Source: a virus
Strand: one strand, 5' to 3'
IMG/VR virus record: IMGVR_UViG_3300029987_000009
Location: 1-50,567 of that record
Length of the DNA: 50,567 nt
The notes beneath the pieces are model-generated. The model had not been told where the DNA came from, searched no databases, and saw only the letters and a list, made by a program, of their open reading frames with translations. Positions 31,542-40,375 of the stretch are shown in pieces. Within the stretch, counting starts at the first letter, position 1; each line of letters begins with the position of its first letter. Made by a program: the position numbers and the translations under genes.

Positions 31542-32453
31542 TTACGCACCAGCGTTCCCGTAGATGCAACGCGGATCAGTGTAGCCCCAACTTGCACGGA
31601 ACGAAGCCTTGAACCGAGCATTTTCGGTATCAAAGTCATTATCAGCAGGAGAGAACTCATCTGCACGACGCTGGAAGTACTTCAGACCATCATTCACATC
31701 AGTCTTCAGGAACCAACCATTACCAGTAGTCAGGTAGTGAGAGGCAACAACTTCCGGCACAAGGCCCATATCCTTCAGAGCATTCAAGTCATTCAGGTCA
31801 GTACCAACACGACCTTCAGTCTTAAGAATACGCTGAGCTTCAAAGGCAAGTGTATACGGGATAATCAGCTTCTGCGGACGTACAGCAATACGCAGACCGC
31901 GGTCATTAGTCCAACCAGCGATGTTAATCACTGCATCTTCAAGAGCGGCTTCTGACAGATTGGCATAAGTCGTCGGACGATTGGACCAAGTACCACCAGC
32001 AACGTTCGGGTGTGCAGAACTAACCAGATACTGACCATCACCGCCAGTAGAACCACTAAAGGCATTGTTGAACACAGTGTGTGCCAACACTTCCTTAGTT
32101 TGTCGCATTGAGAATGCAAGCCCCTTAGCCTTCTGAGAACCTACTGTATCATACTGGTCATCTTCAAACATTTCACGAGTGATAATGAAACCAAGTGCAA
32201 ACACAGCATGCGTATATCGCGTAGTGTAGCCCTGACGTTCACTGTCATAAGCAATAACACCACCTTCTGCTTTACGCTGCAGCAGACCAAAAGAACTAAC
32301 ACCAACATCTTCTTCGTACGCACGGTCAGAGGTCAGATTTTCAAAGCCAAGCTTTGTCCACTCCTGCGGATACTCCGTATATTCCTTACCCCAGATCGCA
32401 TTGATGCCGGGCCACAAGAGCTTCGCAAAGCTCGAAGAGGTCATAATAGCCAT
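31542..32453 (-). CDS. Major capsid protein (Mu gpT-like, HK97 fold)
   Basis: ATG 32453 follows aaggaaggtatatt. The 303-aa chain resembles Mu gpT-type capsid proteins: an N-terminal helix with W-P-G-I-N-A-I-W-G, F-A-L-G-F-I-I-T-R-E-M-F-E-D-D-Q-Y (spine helix region, about 87-104), F-N-N-A-F-S, and a C-terminal R-A-S-W-G-Y-T-D-P-R. There is no separate N-terminal scaffold domain; a dedicated scaffold gene lies upstream. It would form the T=7-type icosahedral shell. Confidence 0.85.
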   Translation of the reverse strand: MAIMTSSSFAKLLWPGINAIWGKEYTEYPQEWTKLGFENLTSDRAYEEDVGVSSFGLLQRKAEGGVIAYDSERQGYTTRYTHAVFALGFIITREMFEDDQYDTVGSQKAKGLAFSMRQTKEVLAHTVFNNAFSGSTGGDGQYLVSSAHPNVAGGTWSNRPTTYANLSEAALEDAVINIAGWTNDRGLRIAVRPQKLIIPYTLAFEAQRILKTEGRVGTDLNDLNALKDMGLVPEVVASHYLTTGNGWFLKTDVNDGLKYFQRRADEFSPADNDFDTENARFKASFRASWGYTDPRCIYGNAGA

Positions 32454-32472
32454 AATATACCTTCCTTAAAAA

Positions 32473-33066
32473 TTAAACGCCAGCCGTACCAGTTGCCGGA
32501 GCAAGCTGATGGTTGTTGATCTGCACTACAACCTGTGCATTGGTTGCCGTATAGACATTATCCGGAGCTTCCACATACTCAAGAATGCGCAGAGGAGCAG
32601 ACGCACCGTTAGCCACAGCAGCATCAACCAACTGCCCAGAACGACCATTAGCACCAGCAGTACCAGTATTAATGACAGTATTCAGGCCCAAGTTAGCAGA
32701 AGCCAAAGCAGTACCAGACATTGCGCCCTGAAAGAGTACCTTCGGATCATCAACAACATATACCTGCATACCTGCAGTAATAGGAGCAGTAGAACCAATA
32801 GTAAGATTCAGATTAAGCGGATTGGGAGCAAACCCAATCACAACACCAAGAACAGACTGAGAAGCACCATTAGCAGCAGCAGTAACACCCTTAAGCGGAA
32901 CAGCAGCAGTACTAATACCAACAGAAGGAACGGTACCCGTACCATCAAGAGCAACAAAATCACCAACAAACATATTACCACTGGCATAGTAAACACGAGC
33001 TGCACCAGTCCACGGAGCACCATTAGAGTACTTAACCGGGGTAAAACCACCGAGGTAGTTAGCCAT
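32473..33066 (-). CDS. Head decoration/stabilization protein (DUF2190-like, 197 aa)
   Basis: ATG 33066 follows aaggagttttatgt. It is Ala/Gly/Val-rich and beta-like (G-D-F-V-A-L-D-G-T-G-T-V-P-S-V; P-L-K-G-V-T-A-A-A-N-G), resembling capsid-stabilizing beta-tulip proteins. It sits immediately before the major capsid gene in transcription order, a usual place for such proteins. Family call is tentative. Confidence 0.68.
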   Translation of the reverse strand: MANYLGGFTPVKYSNGAPWTGAARVYYASGNMFVGDFVALDGTGTVPSVGISTAAVPLKGVTAAANGASQSVLGVVIGFAPNPLNLNLTIGSTAPITAGMQVYVVDDPKVLFQGAMSGTALASANLGLNTVINTGTAGANGRSGQLVDAAVANGASAPLRILEYVEAPDNVYTATNAQVVVQINNHQLAPATGTAGV

Positions 33067-33082
33067 ACATAAAACTCCTTAA

Positions 33083-33466
33083 TTATTTAACTTCGATTGA
33101 ACCGAAGTTTCCTTGTTTAGCTTCACGAGTAGTGTCAGCAACAAGAGCATCAGACTGTGTTGCCATAGCCTTTTGATCCTCATCCCACCACTCCTTAGGA
33201 ATCTTCATCAAGACTCCAGTGACGCCACCACCCACAGAGACAGTCTTTGCAGAGCCCTCTGCTGTAGGAATAGATACACGACGATCTCCGATCTTAATGT
33301 CACTGTCAGTTACAACTTCCCAACCGGATGCCTTCATGCTATCTACACGCCCATCAACATCATTGACAATGTAGTATTCAAAACTAGGGTTCTTCCCCTG
33401 AACATTCAATCGGGTACGAGAAAACTCACCGATTGGGGTTCTAGTCTTACGTGTGCGGTCTACCAT
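33083..33466 (-). CDS. Hypothetical virion-morphogenesis protein (127 aa)
   Basis: The start is ATG 33466, overlapping the scaffold stop (TGATG). The protein is charged (M-V-D-R-T-R-K-T-R-T-P-I-G-E) with a central W-E-V-V-T-D-S-D-I-K-I-G-D-R-R-V and a later I-P-K-E-W-W-D-E-D-Q. It lies between scaffold and decoration genes. I recognise a recurring podovirus gene of this position, but not its function. Confidence 0.65.
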   Translation of the reverse strand: MVDRTRKTRTPIGEFSRTRLNVQGKNPSFEYYIVNDVDGRVDSMKASGWEVVTDSDIKIGDRRVSIPTAEGSAKTVSVGGGVTGVLMKIPKEWWDEDQKAMATQSDALVADTTREAKQGNFGSIEVK

Positions 33467-34335
33467 CACTTGTCTCCATTCATTTTACGAAGTTCTTTTG
33501 CATAATCATCAACAGATTTATACAAACCACGATTAACAAAACGCTGTGCTACTTTACGTTCTTCATCAGTTAGAACAATCTTAGCTTCCTTGGGTTTAGC
33601 CCCAGTCTGCCCACTACCCTCAACAGCAGAGGGTGCCGTACGCTTTGCATTCTTAAACTTATCAGGGAATCGTGCACGTACTTCCTTATCAATCAGGACA
33701 AGTACAGCAGCAGGATCACTCTTAGCTTGTGGATTAAGATCAAGGAATCCCTTAGTGAACGTATCAACATAACGAGTCATTTCCTGGTCCTTCAAATACC
33801 AAGAATTACGTTCCTGCCATTCAGACACCTCAGGAGCAGCAACACCGGCTTTACGCTGTGCCTCAACTTCAGCTTGGCGTTTCAGTTCGGTTTCATTAAG
33901 CTTGAAGTCGATAATTGCTTCGTCAATCTTAGCAACTTCTCCTGCGTTACCTTCTTCATACGCACGTTGCTTGGCTTTATTCAAATCAGCAAGTACCTGT
34001 TTACGGGTATATTCTTCAACCTTACGATGATGATCAGTGACCTGCTCAATAGTCTTTTTCAATTCCTTGATTTCAGAGTTCTGAGCAGCAATCTTATCAA
34101 AGAAAGATTTACGCTGTACAAATTCCTTAGCAGTTACAAAGTCCTCTGCTTCACCAGTCCATTCAGTCTGTGGACGCCAGCCCATTTCAAGCGCTTGATC
34201 CTCATACTTAGAACGACTCGTAGTAGATTCCTTTTGCTCTGTCCCTTCCTGCTCAACAGCAGCAGTAGATTCAGTAGCAGTTCCTTCCGTAGTAACTGCA
34301 TCAGTATCTACAGTTTCAGTCTGATTTTCAGCCAT
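33466..34335 (-). CDS. Capsid scaffolding protein (289 aa)
   Basis: ATG 34335 follows agaggaataaaa. An acidic Thr/Glu N-terminus (about 1-40) is followed by a long charged coiled coil (I-A-A-Q-N-S-E-I-K-E-L-K-K-T-I-E-Q-V; R-K-Q-V-L-A-D-L-N-K-A-K-Q-R-A). A basic C-terminal helix (V-D-D-Y-A-K-E-L-R-K-M) closes the chain. This is the usual build of podovirus scaffolds, and it lies between portal and capsid genes. It would shape the procapsid and leave before DNA packaging. Confidence 0.8.
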   Translation of the reverse strand: MAENQTETVDTDAVTTEGTATESTAAVEQEGTEQKESTTSRSKYEDQALEMGWRPQTEWTGEAEDFVTAKEFVQRKSFFDKIAAQNSEIKELKKTIEQVTDHHRKVEEYTRKQVLADLNKAKQRAYEEGNAGEVAKIDEAIIDFKLNETELKRQAEVEAQRKAGVAAPEVSEWQERNSWYLKDQEMTRYVDTFTKGFLDLNPQAKSDPAAVLVLIDKEVRARFPDKFKNAKRTAPSAVEGSGQTGAKPKEAKIVLTDEERKVAQRFVNRGLYKSVDDYAKELRKMNGDK

Positions 34336-34337
34336 TT

Positions 34338-34667
34338 TTATTCCTCTTTGATAATAGCAATAACGTCTTCATCATTCACAATAGTAAACACCTGTTTAGT
34401 AGTGGGATCAGTTACCAACTTCCCACCATAGCGAGAATAAACAATAGTGTCTCCCACATTACACCAAGGAGTACCCCCAAAGTCCTTAAAGGCAGTACTA
34501 CCAATACCAACAACAATTCCGCGATCTACTGCATTCTTTCGTTGCAGAGCTTCATCTGCATCCTTAAGAAGCTCAATCCCAGCCTTTTTGGCACTGGCAA
34601 ATACATCATCAACGTCCTCGACTTCAAGAGGTTTAAGCATTACTCTATGTCCGCAAATGGTAATCAT
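34338..34667 (-). CDS. GroES-like co-chaperonin (109 aa)
   Basis: The 109-aa protein matches the GroES/Cpn10 fold: G-H-R-V-M-L-K-P-L-E-V-E-D (6-18, the R-V-x-[VI]-K-P strand), R-G-I-V-V-G-I-G (about 49-56), V-G-D-T-I-V-Y-S-R-Y-G-G-K (about 71-83) and E-D-V-I-A-I-I-K at the end. The region 25-45 would hold the mobile loop that docks to host GroEL. T4 gp31 is the classic phage example, needed to fold the capsid protein. Its place between portal and scaffold suggests the same job here. Confidence 0.85.
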   Translation of the reverse strand: MITICGHRVMLKPLEVEDVDDVFASAKKAGIELLKDADEALQRKNAVDRGIVVGIGSTAFKDFGGTPWCNVGDTIVYSRYGGKLVTDPTTKQVFTIVNDEDVIAIIKEE

Positions 34668-34867
34668 TCCACATCTCCAATATCAAACTGACTCACATCC
34701 TCAAGTGCCCTGAAGTACCCCTGATAGAATTCATTAGGTAGTCCGTCAGGTGCTAGGTTATGTGCCAACTGAATTAGACATCCCTGTTGCTTATCTGCAA
34801 TAGCCTCAAGAAAAGCCTCAGTGACAGGATGATTACTCCACTCTTGGAACTCTGATTTACTAATCAT
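34664..34867 (-). CDS. Small hypothetical protein next to portal (67 aa)
   Basis: ATG 34867 follows aaggaataaacaag. The protein (K-S-E-F-Q-E-W-S-N-H-P-V-T-E-A-F-L-E-A-I) belongs to a type of small helical protein often found downstream of the portal gene in podoviruses. It overlaps the GroES-like gene by four bases. Function unknown. Confidence 0.68.
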   Translation of the reverse strand: MISKSEFQEWSNHPVTEAFLEAIADKQQGCLIQLAHNLAPDGLPNEFYQGYFRALEDVSQFDIGDVE

Positions 34868-34873
34868 TCTTGT

Positions 34874-36934
34874 TTATTCCTTCGTCTTAGGTTGTTTTGC
34901 AGCCCTCTGCTTTACTTGTGCCATCTGCGTTTGCTGTGACAAGTTCTGCTGGTGCTGCTGTTGTGAATGCAACATATCAAGTGCATGTTGCTGTGACTGC
35001 TGCTGCATATCAAGTCCAGATTTTGCAGATTGTAACTGCATATCCATTACCTGCTGTGCTGCATCCAGTTTAATACCTGTAGTTGTCTGCTGTTGCTTAA
35101 CTGCCATATCAAAGGCCATTTTCTTCTGCTTTAATGCGCTTTCTGCTGCTTGTGTCTGTAGTTTCTGCTGAGCAAGTGCTGCTGTAGTTTGACCTTGTAG
35201 TTTGATAAGTCCAGCCTTGGCCTGTGCCTGTATCACCTCAGGATTAGGTTGCTGTGGCTGGGGATTAAAGGCAGGAGCACCTTTAGTCAATTTCTGGATT
35301 GTGTCATCATCCATACCCATCCCATTGAGCATTTCAAGTGTAAATGCCTTTGGATCAATTGTGCCCATCTGAATGAGAGAGCCAATCTGTTGGTATTTCT
35401 GCTGACGTTCAAAGTCACTAGCAGCCATCGGATCAGCAGTAGGATATACAAACCGATCAGATCCATTAAAGTCTGATTTAGTTGCGGTAGGTGTTGCTAA
35501 GATCTGCTGATAAGAAGACTCATCAAGATACTTACTATTAAGCTTATAAAGCAACCTAAACTCTTTTGTAAGAGAACGATACACTCGTTTATAAATAGCA
35601 GTAAACAACTTCATACCTTGTTCGATAGTCTGTTGTGTAGTGTATGCGGGGGTGTTCTGTCCGGGCATCTTACCTACAAAGATTTCAGCTACAGAAGCTA
35701 ACTCCTTGGCCGAGGTATTAAGCAGCCCAAGCAACTGAAAGAGGACATTACTAGGTTCACGAGTAGGAAGGGGAAAGATATTAGCTTTGAGGTCAGAACC
35801 CACATTATTAACCTCTTTCCATTCACCCGGCCTAAATGTCTTATCTCCTTGCCTGATCTTAAGTCCTTTGCCTAAGAAACCTGCCTGTAGGTTAGACATT
35901 GTACCTGCATCAATAAGCTGATTCAGCAAAGAGTCAATAGCTTCATTGATCGGCCCAAGCATGTGACCAAAGCCACGAGTGTAAAAGGAACCATCAGGAC
36001 TAGGGAAGAATGTATATTTTACAAAGTAGCAATCAGTTTCAATCTTAACTACCTCAGATTCATTAAATGTAATTGAATCTTCATCAAAGCGAGGAGTAAG
36101 TCTCAGAACCTCCCGAGTCTTGTAATCCACCAGAGCGATGTAAGGCTCACGGTAACCATCATCATCCAAATCGTAGTACATATGCTGTTCCAGCAATGTG
36201 TATGGAGTAGTGTAGTCTTCTTCAGACGCAGGTACGATATTCTTAGAGACATTGATTGCTTCTTTCTTATTATCTTCTACAGAAGGACTACCTAGATCAA
36301 CCTTACGATAAATCCCAGCACGGACCTTCTCTTCAATCCAGTGAATGTCTCGGTACAACACATGGGTTGCACGAGGGCAGGTTTCTAGATTTTCAGTCCA
36401 ATAGTTGACTACAAAGTTAAATGGATTAATCAATTCAGAGCAGTTGGTACCGCAATCAGGACTATAATAAATCTTCTTAATCCCCACTCCAAAAATAGGT
36501 AGAATCAAGAGTAGATTATCCATACTATCTTCCCAATCATTCATTTCATACAACAATTGGTAAGACATGTATGTCCCAATATTCTTGGATCGCTGCTGCA
36601 TCTGTTGTGCAAAGGGAGCAGCAGGAACAACAATATTAACTAGATTACCATTGGAGGGAACCAGAGTGGGATAAGCACGAGCAGCAAACTGCATTGCAGC
36701 AGTAGATATAATCGGATACTTTACATTAGCAGCACCAGCCCAAGGAAAGGTTTTTTCCTTAGTAATCTGCATAGAAAGTTCCAGATATTTCTTTACGTCC
36801 CGCTCCCATCCAGCACGAGACTGAAGGTCAGCATCATAGCCCTCTACAACCTCCATGCCAATTTTATGCAGTGTATCTTCGTCAAGATGTTCTGCAATGT
36901 TGGTTGCGTTTTCAATAATATCCTTAATTTTCAT
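34874..36934 (-). CDS. Portal protein (686 aa)
   Basis: The gene follows terminase with only two bases between. The 686-aa chain has the layout of podovirus portals. It includes an N-terminal helical part with W-E-R-D-V-K-K-Y-L-E-L-S, then P-W-x-G-A-A-N-V-K-Y-P-I (about 60-71), a common portal signature, then a stem and wing, and a long Gln-rich C-terminal coiled coil (about 560-680, Q-Q-Q-S-Q-Q-H-A-L-D-M-L) like the P22 barrel. It forms the dodecameric DNA gate and binds terminase and the gp4-like adaptor. Confidence 0.87.
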   Translation of the reverse strand: MKIKDIIENATNIAEHLDEDTLHKIGMEVVEGYDADLQSRAGWERDVKKYLELSMQITKEKTFPWAGAANVKYPIISTAAMQFAARAYPTLVPSNGNLVNIVVPAAPFAQQMQQRSKNIGTYMSYQLLYEMNDWEDSMDNLLLILPIFGVGIKKIYYSPDCGTNCSELINPFNFVVNYWTENLETCPRATHVLYRDIHWIEEKVRAGIYRKVDLGSPSVEDNKKEAINVSKNIVPASEEDYTTPYTLLEQHMYYDLDDDGYREPYIALVDYKTREVLRLTPRFDEDSITFNESEVVKIETDCYFVKYTFFPSPDGSFYTRGFGHMLGPINEAIDSLLNQLIDAGTMSNLQAGFLGKGLKIRQGDKTFRPGEWKEVNNVGSDLKANIFPLPTREPSNVLFQLLGLLNTSAKELASVAEIFVGKMPGQNTPAYTTQQTIEQGMKLFTAIYKRVYRSLTKEFRLLYKLNSKYLDESSYQQILATPTATKSDFNGSDRFVYPTADPMAASDFERQQKYQQIGSLIQMGTIDPKAFTLEMLNGMGMDDDTIQKLTKGAPAFNPQPQQPNPEVIQAQAKAGLIKLQGQTTAALAQQKLQTQAAESALKQKKMAFDMAVKQQQTTTGIKLDAAQQVMDMQLQSAKSGLDMQQQSQQHALDMLHSQQQHQQNLSQQTQMAQVKQRAAKQPKTKE

Positions 36935-36936
36935 AT

Positions 36937-38457
36937 TTAGTATCCAGTGATTTCACTTCTACCTTGCTGTTGTTGGTAAGATTCAAACTCTTCGTTTGCT
37001 TCATCCTCATCAATTTCTTCCTGTGTGTTACTCTCTACAAAGTAATCCAGTAACAAACCCATATAAGACATACCATCAACCATATCATCATGTTTCGATC
37101 GTGGAAACTGACATAGTTGATCTTCCAAGTCGGAATAGTATTCCAAGTCTTTATTGAATCTAACAGACCCTAGTCGCAAGCGAGCTTGTATAGAATATGT
37201 ACGAGTTAGTTTATCAGATTTATGTGGAGATAATGGGATTAGATTGGCAATTGCATTTTTACGGAGCATCTCCTCACGTAAGAAAGGTCCAATTGCTTTA
37301 GAGACCTGCATCTCTTCAATACCAAACGCCATTGGTTTATAGATTGCTTGCAACCGTATAATAGTATCTACAATCTGTTTGCCATCCATTCGTTCTTGAA
37401 TGATGTCTACAATATGTAGTACATTTGATTCATCAACACCACCAACAATAAACACAGAGTAGTCGGCTCGATCTTTTTCTGAGATGGCTAAGTCGGCTGT
37501 GACATAGAAGTTCTTTGGTTTCTTAATGTCCTCAGTACTCATCGGTAGAAAATCACTTCGCTTGAAGTGGGCAGTAGACTCATCAATTGGGATATTCAGA
37601 TATTCCTGAGCATACCCAGCAGGGTTGCCTTGAGACACATACATATCACGAATACTTAGTAATTCATCCTTGGAAAACTTCTGTTCCCAGAGAATACTAC
37701 TAAAATCCTTATTATGTGCTCTATACTTAACTGATGTCCAAGCACTTGCATTACGACCAATAGAAGACATTTTAAGTTCCTCTACTATAGTATTGCTACT
37801 ACGTTCCTTAGGCATCAGACGTTCAAGTAGGGAATCCAAGTGGAGGATTGTACCTACCATTCTAACTGTACCTGCACTAGCCTTACAAGGAAGAAGAGCA
37901 TTCATGAACCAGTTACGGAATTTCTCCCGCCTATCTTTGTTCATACAAATTTCATCATCTTCCAAATCATCACATAAGATCAAATCAGGTCTAGTACCAT
38001 TCCACAAAATACCACGCATTCTCTGATTAGAACCTTTAGCAAAGACCCTAAAAGAGGTGCCATCTTTAAATCTACAAATAACATCAGTATTAGTATCTCT
38101 ATCAAACTTAACTTCACCTTTATCATCTAACTGAAAGTCAAAATGGTTCTTGATAAATTCATTATCGCTAATGATATTTCTTATTTCCTGTACAAAAGCA
38201 GCAGCTTGGTCTTCAGTATTAGATACAATCAACACATGCCGCTTTTCTCTAAATAAAAGACAAGAGAGGGCATAAGTAATTGTCCCTGCTGTAGATTTTG
38301 CATGCCCGCGTGGAGCAGCTACAGCTACATACTTATTATTGGAGCAGAATAAATCCCACAGTTCATGGTGAAACTTCGGGGTTTCAAGAGAACCATCGAA
38401 GCCTTTAACAAGACAACTTTTAACGAAACCATAAATGATTGTACTGTTAAGACTCAC
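36937..38457 (-). CDS. Terminase large subunit (506 aa)
   Basis: ATPase motifs: Walker A A48-P-R-G-H-A-K-S-T56 and Walker B L159-I-L-C-D-D-L-E166. Nuclease motifs: T-A-D-L-A-I-S (RNase H-like first Asp, about 324) and K-H-D-D-M-V-D-G (last acidic pair, about 461). The length is typical. It packages DNA into the procapsid through the portal and cuts concatemers. The small-subunit gene is separated from it by the lysis and tail-fibre genes. Confidence 0.93.
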   Translation of the reverse strand: MSLNSTIIYGFVKSCLVKGFDGSLETPKFHHELWDLFCSNNKYVAVAAPRGHAKSTAGTITYALSCLLFREKRHVLIVSNTEDQAAAFVQEIRNIISDNEFIKNHFDFQLDDKGEVKFDRDTNTDVICRFKDGTSFRVFAKGSNQRMRGILWNGTRPDLILCDDLEDDEICMNKDRREKFRNWFMNALLPCKASAGTVRMVGTILHLDSLLERLMPKERSSNTIVEELKMSSIGRNASAWTSVKYRAHNKDFSSILWEQKFSKDELLSIRDMYVSQGNPAGYAQEYLNIPIDESTAHFKRSDFLPMSTEDIKKPKNFYVTADLAISEKDRADYSVFIVGGVDESNVLHIVDIIQERMDGKQIVDTIIRLQAIYKPMAFGIEEMQVSKAIGPFLREEMLRKNAIANLIPLSPHKSDKLTRTYSIQARLRLGSVRFNKDLEYYSDLEDQLCQFPRSKHDDMVDGMSYMGLLLDYFVESNTQEEIDEDEANEEFESYQQQQGRSEITGY

Positions 38458-38469
38458 GATGCTCTCCTA

Positions 38470-38607
38470 TTATCGTCCTCTACCTCCGGACTTACGTTTC
38501 ACACTAAATGCAATTGCTTGGGCCTGTTTAAGGGGTTTTCCTGCTTTGAGTTCAGCAGCCACATTCTTACCAAAAGCTTTCTTTGATTTTGATTTAGTTA
38601 GCGGCAT
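38470..38607 (-). CDS. Very small basic protein (45 aa)
   Basis: Read directly on the minus strand from ATG 38607 to TAA 38470-38472. It begins M-P-L-T-K-S-K-S-K-K-A-F-G-K-N and continues A-E-L-K-A-G-K-P-L-K-Q-A-Q-A-I-A-F-S-V-K-R-K. This K-P-x-K-Q-A-x-A-I-A-x-S-V-x-R pattern is a recurrent small phage protein family found next to terminase genes. Role unknown; the basic character suggests nucleic-acid contact. Confidence 0.78.
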   Translation of the reverse strand: MPLTKSKSKKAFGKNVAAELKAGKPLKQAQAIAFSVKRKSGGRGR

Positions 38608-38710
38608 CCGTCAGCTTCCCAATAAGATATGCAATACCAGCAAGTACCTTAGTCAGCACACACTGCACTGCAATAAGAACATATTTAGCTACAAGTTTTA
38701 CATACTTCAT
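38594..38710 (-). CDS. Hydrophobic micropeptide (38 aa)
   Basis: Read directly from ATG 38710 behind aaaggaaactaac to TAA 38594-38596, overlapping the next gene by 14 bases. The chain (M-K-Y-V-K-L-V-A-K-Y-V-L-I-A-V-Q-C-V-L) is an amphipathic to hydrophobic helix and ends K-L-T-D-A-A-N. It may associate with membranes. The good ribosome site supports it, but its size keeps confidence moderate. Confidence 0.55.
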   Translation of the reverse strand: MKYVKLVAKYVLIAVQCVLTKVLAGIAYLIGKLTDAAN

Positions 38711-38721
38711 GTTAGTTTCCT

Positions 38722-38997
38722 TTACTTTGCTCGCTGTTTACGCTTAGCTTCTTTCGTAAGATTCGCCTTTGCCGTAATTGCTCTAAGATTAGACCGATTA
38801 TTAGACCCACCGCCAAGAAGGGCATGAAGGTGATCAACATGCATAGAATCACCCTTTTGTACTTTTCCTGCTTTTTCCATGATGCTCCTAGCTGCATTTC
38901 TCTTTGCCCTGTCTTTTATACGTTGACCACCTTTGTGGGAATGATCCCAGTTTTTCTCTGCTTGGTAGTCTCGTTTACCATTTTTCATAAAGGGCAT
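38722..38997 (-). CDS. HNH-type small nuclease-like protein (91 aa)
   Basis: The protein is basic, with V-D-H-L-H-A-L-L-G-G-G-S-N-N-R-S-N-L-R near residues 54-72, the D-H...N...N-L-R core of HNH nucleases. The upstream R-A-K-R-N-A-A-R region takes the place of the usual first zinc Cys pair. Small HNH proteins beside terminase genes often aid packaging. An alternative start is Met4 (38988), because no clear ribosome site precedes either. Confidence 0.75.
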   Translation of the reverse strand: MPFMKNGKRDYQAEKNWDHSHKGGQRIKDRAKRNAARSIMEKAGKVQKGDSMHVDHLHALLGGGSNNRSNLRAITAKANLTKEAKRKQRAK

Positions 38998-38999
38998 GA

Positions 39000-39140
39000 T
39001 TAACTGTCTGCTGGCAAAGGAATATTACCTGCAGCAATCCACAATATGTACTGTTGGTAGTCAGTATTTTCTGGGTCAAATGGAATTCGAGCACCATCAG
39101 AAAGACGAATAACAGAATTATAACTAGTTAATTGATACAT
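39000..39140 (-). CDS. Short tail-fibre-associated protein (46 aa)
   Basis: Read directly from ATG 39140 to TAA 39000-39002. The sequence (M-Y-Q-L-T-S-Y-N-S-V-I-R-L-S-D-G-A-R-I-P-F; D-Y-Q-Q-Y-I-L-W-I-A-A-G-N) matches a well-known module, S-V-I-R-x-x-D-G-A-x-I-P-x-D...D-Y-x-x-Y-x-x-W-x-x-x-G-N, found alone or as the N-terminus of tail fibre assembly proteins. It directly follows the tail fibre gene. A fibre chaperone role is likely. Confidence 0.8.
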   Translation of the reverse strand: MYQLTSYNSVIRLSDGARIPFDPENTDYQQYILWIAAGNIPLPADS

Positions 39141-39142
39141 AG

Positions 39143-40366
39143 TCAAAGCTCCGCTGAACATTCAAGAAGATTATTTACAACGTGATATCCGCCTACAGTA
39201 TAACCTGTTCCTGCTCCATAAAAGTAAAAACCACGAACATTAATGGCGGCATATGATGTGAAGGTTGTGATAGTTTCTGCAGTACCACCAATACGAATAA
39301 TTGCATTATTCCCGGAACCACTAATAGTGATCAGAGTGGGAGTTGCTCTCATATCTACTGGAAACTGAACAGTAAGTCCAAGATTAGTGCTACTAATTGC
39401 ATATGCATTTCCTGCAGAGCCTGCACGAACATAATATCGTTGACACATATACAACTCAGTATTTATTGATCTAAATTCAAATGGAGTCGCTACTGTTCCA
39501 AACTCATACTGTGGACTGCTGAAAGTTCCAGTAGATAATTCAATAGTTTGGTTTGTCCCACCAACCGCCGTACCTGTAATTCCTGAAGTCCCATAACTTC
39601 CACTATCAATCCTGGCAGTTGAGGTTCCTACCCAAGTCAGGGTATAGGTACCACTTCTTAGATTCAGTCCTTCAATCACCTGCATTAAAGTTCCTGCGGT
39701 AATGGTAATTGTAGTTACATTTGCTGTATTAGAAAAAGTATAAGTGCAACCAGAAGCTCCTGCCTTCCACCTATCATGGCCATAAGCACCAGCAGCTAGT
39801 GTTACAGTACCTGATACCCCTCGTTGATTTATGTTAAATGTAGCATTTATTAATTTATTGCGTAGGGATGTTGGAGAGTCTAGCCAAGAAGCAGTAGTGC
39901 CGTTTGTTACCAGTGCGCCTGTATGGCCTGTTTGTGTTGGAAGTGGATTAACTGCAGAACTAATTTGTGTTTGGAGTTTACCAAAACCAGCCAAAACGGT
40001 ATCTGTTGCCACTACAGCAGAATTAGTTCCAGTAGAAAATCCAGTTAGTGTAGTTCCACGAATAGTGGTATCAATTCCAGTAAGAGAATAAGCTTTAATC
40101 TGTACTGGAGTGGTGGTATAAAAATTCCCTCCAGATTTGATGGAAAACTGCTCTGCTCCAGTCAAAGATCCACCAGCAGTTGCTGGCATGTCTAAAGGAA
40201 TAGACACATTACTAGACCAGTCAGTCATTATACTGCCTGTTGCCAGTCCTGTGAGTGCTAGTTGCCTAGATACATTTAAGTGAGATACTCCATTATTAAT
40301 AGTAGTATCTACTTGGTTTAACCAATCCGCTGTAATGATAGTACTACCATCTACAAATGTAGTCAT
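39143..40366 (-). CDS. Tail fibre protein (407 aa)
   Basis: ATG 40366 follows aaggatttaag. N-terminal region: D-G-S-T-I-I-T-A-D-W-L-N-Q-V-D, the T-A-x-W-L-N-x-V-N motif of podovirus fibres and appendages. Middle: F-N-I-N-Q-R-G-V-S-G...Y-G-H-D-R-W-K-A-G (about 170-200), the usual start of a carbohydrate-binding tip module. The remainder is beta-rich. It would bind the host receptor and set host range. Confidence 0.82.
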   Translation of the reverse strand: MTTFVDGSTIITADWLNQVDTTINNGVSHLNVSRQLALTGLATGSIMTDWSSNVSIPLDMPATAGGSLTGAEQFSIKSGGNFYTTTPVQIKAYSLTGIDTTIRGTTLTGFSTGTNSAVVATDTVLAGFGKLQTQISSAVNPLPTQTGHTGALVTNGTTASWLDSPTSLRNKLINATFNINQRGVSGTVTLAAGAYGHDRWKAGASGCTYTFSNTANVTTITITAGTLMQVIEGLNLRSGTYTLTWVGTSTARIDSGSYGTSGITGTAVGGTNQTIELSTGTFSSPQYEFGTVATPFEFRSINTELYMCQRYYVRAGSAGNAYAISSTNLGLTVQFPVDMRATPTLITISGSGNNAIIRIGGTAETITTFTSYAAINVRGFYFYGAGTGYTVGGYHVVNNLLECSAEL

Positions 40367-40375
40367 CTTAAATCC

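Noticed and set aside
32509-33072. 187-aa plus-strand ORF opposite the decoration protein
   Set aside because: The Ser/Thr/Arg/Asn-rich translation is the antisense of Ala/Gly/Val codons; no ribosome site and wrong direction for the block.
33727-34431. 234-aa plus-strand ORF opposite the scaffold gene
   Set aside because: Ser/Phe/Leu-rich antisense of a Glu/Lys coiled coil; no ribosome site.
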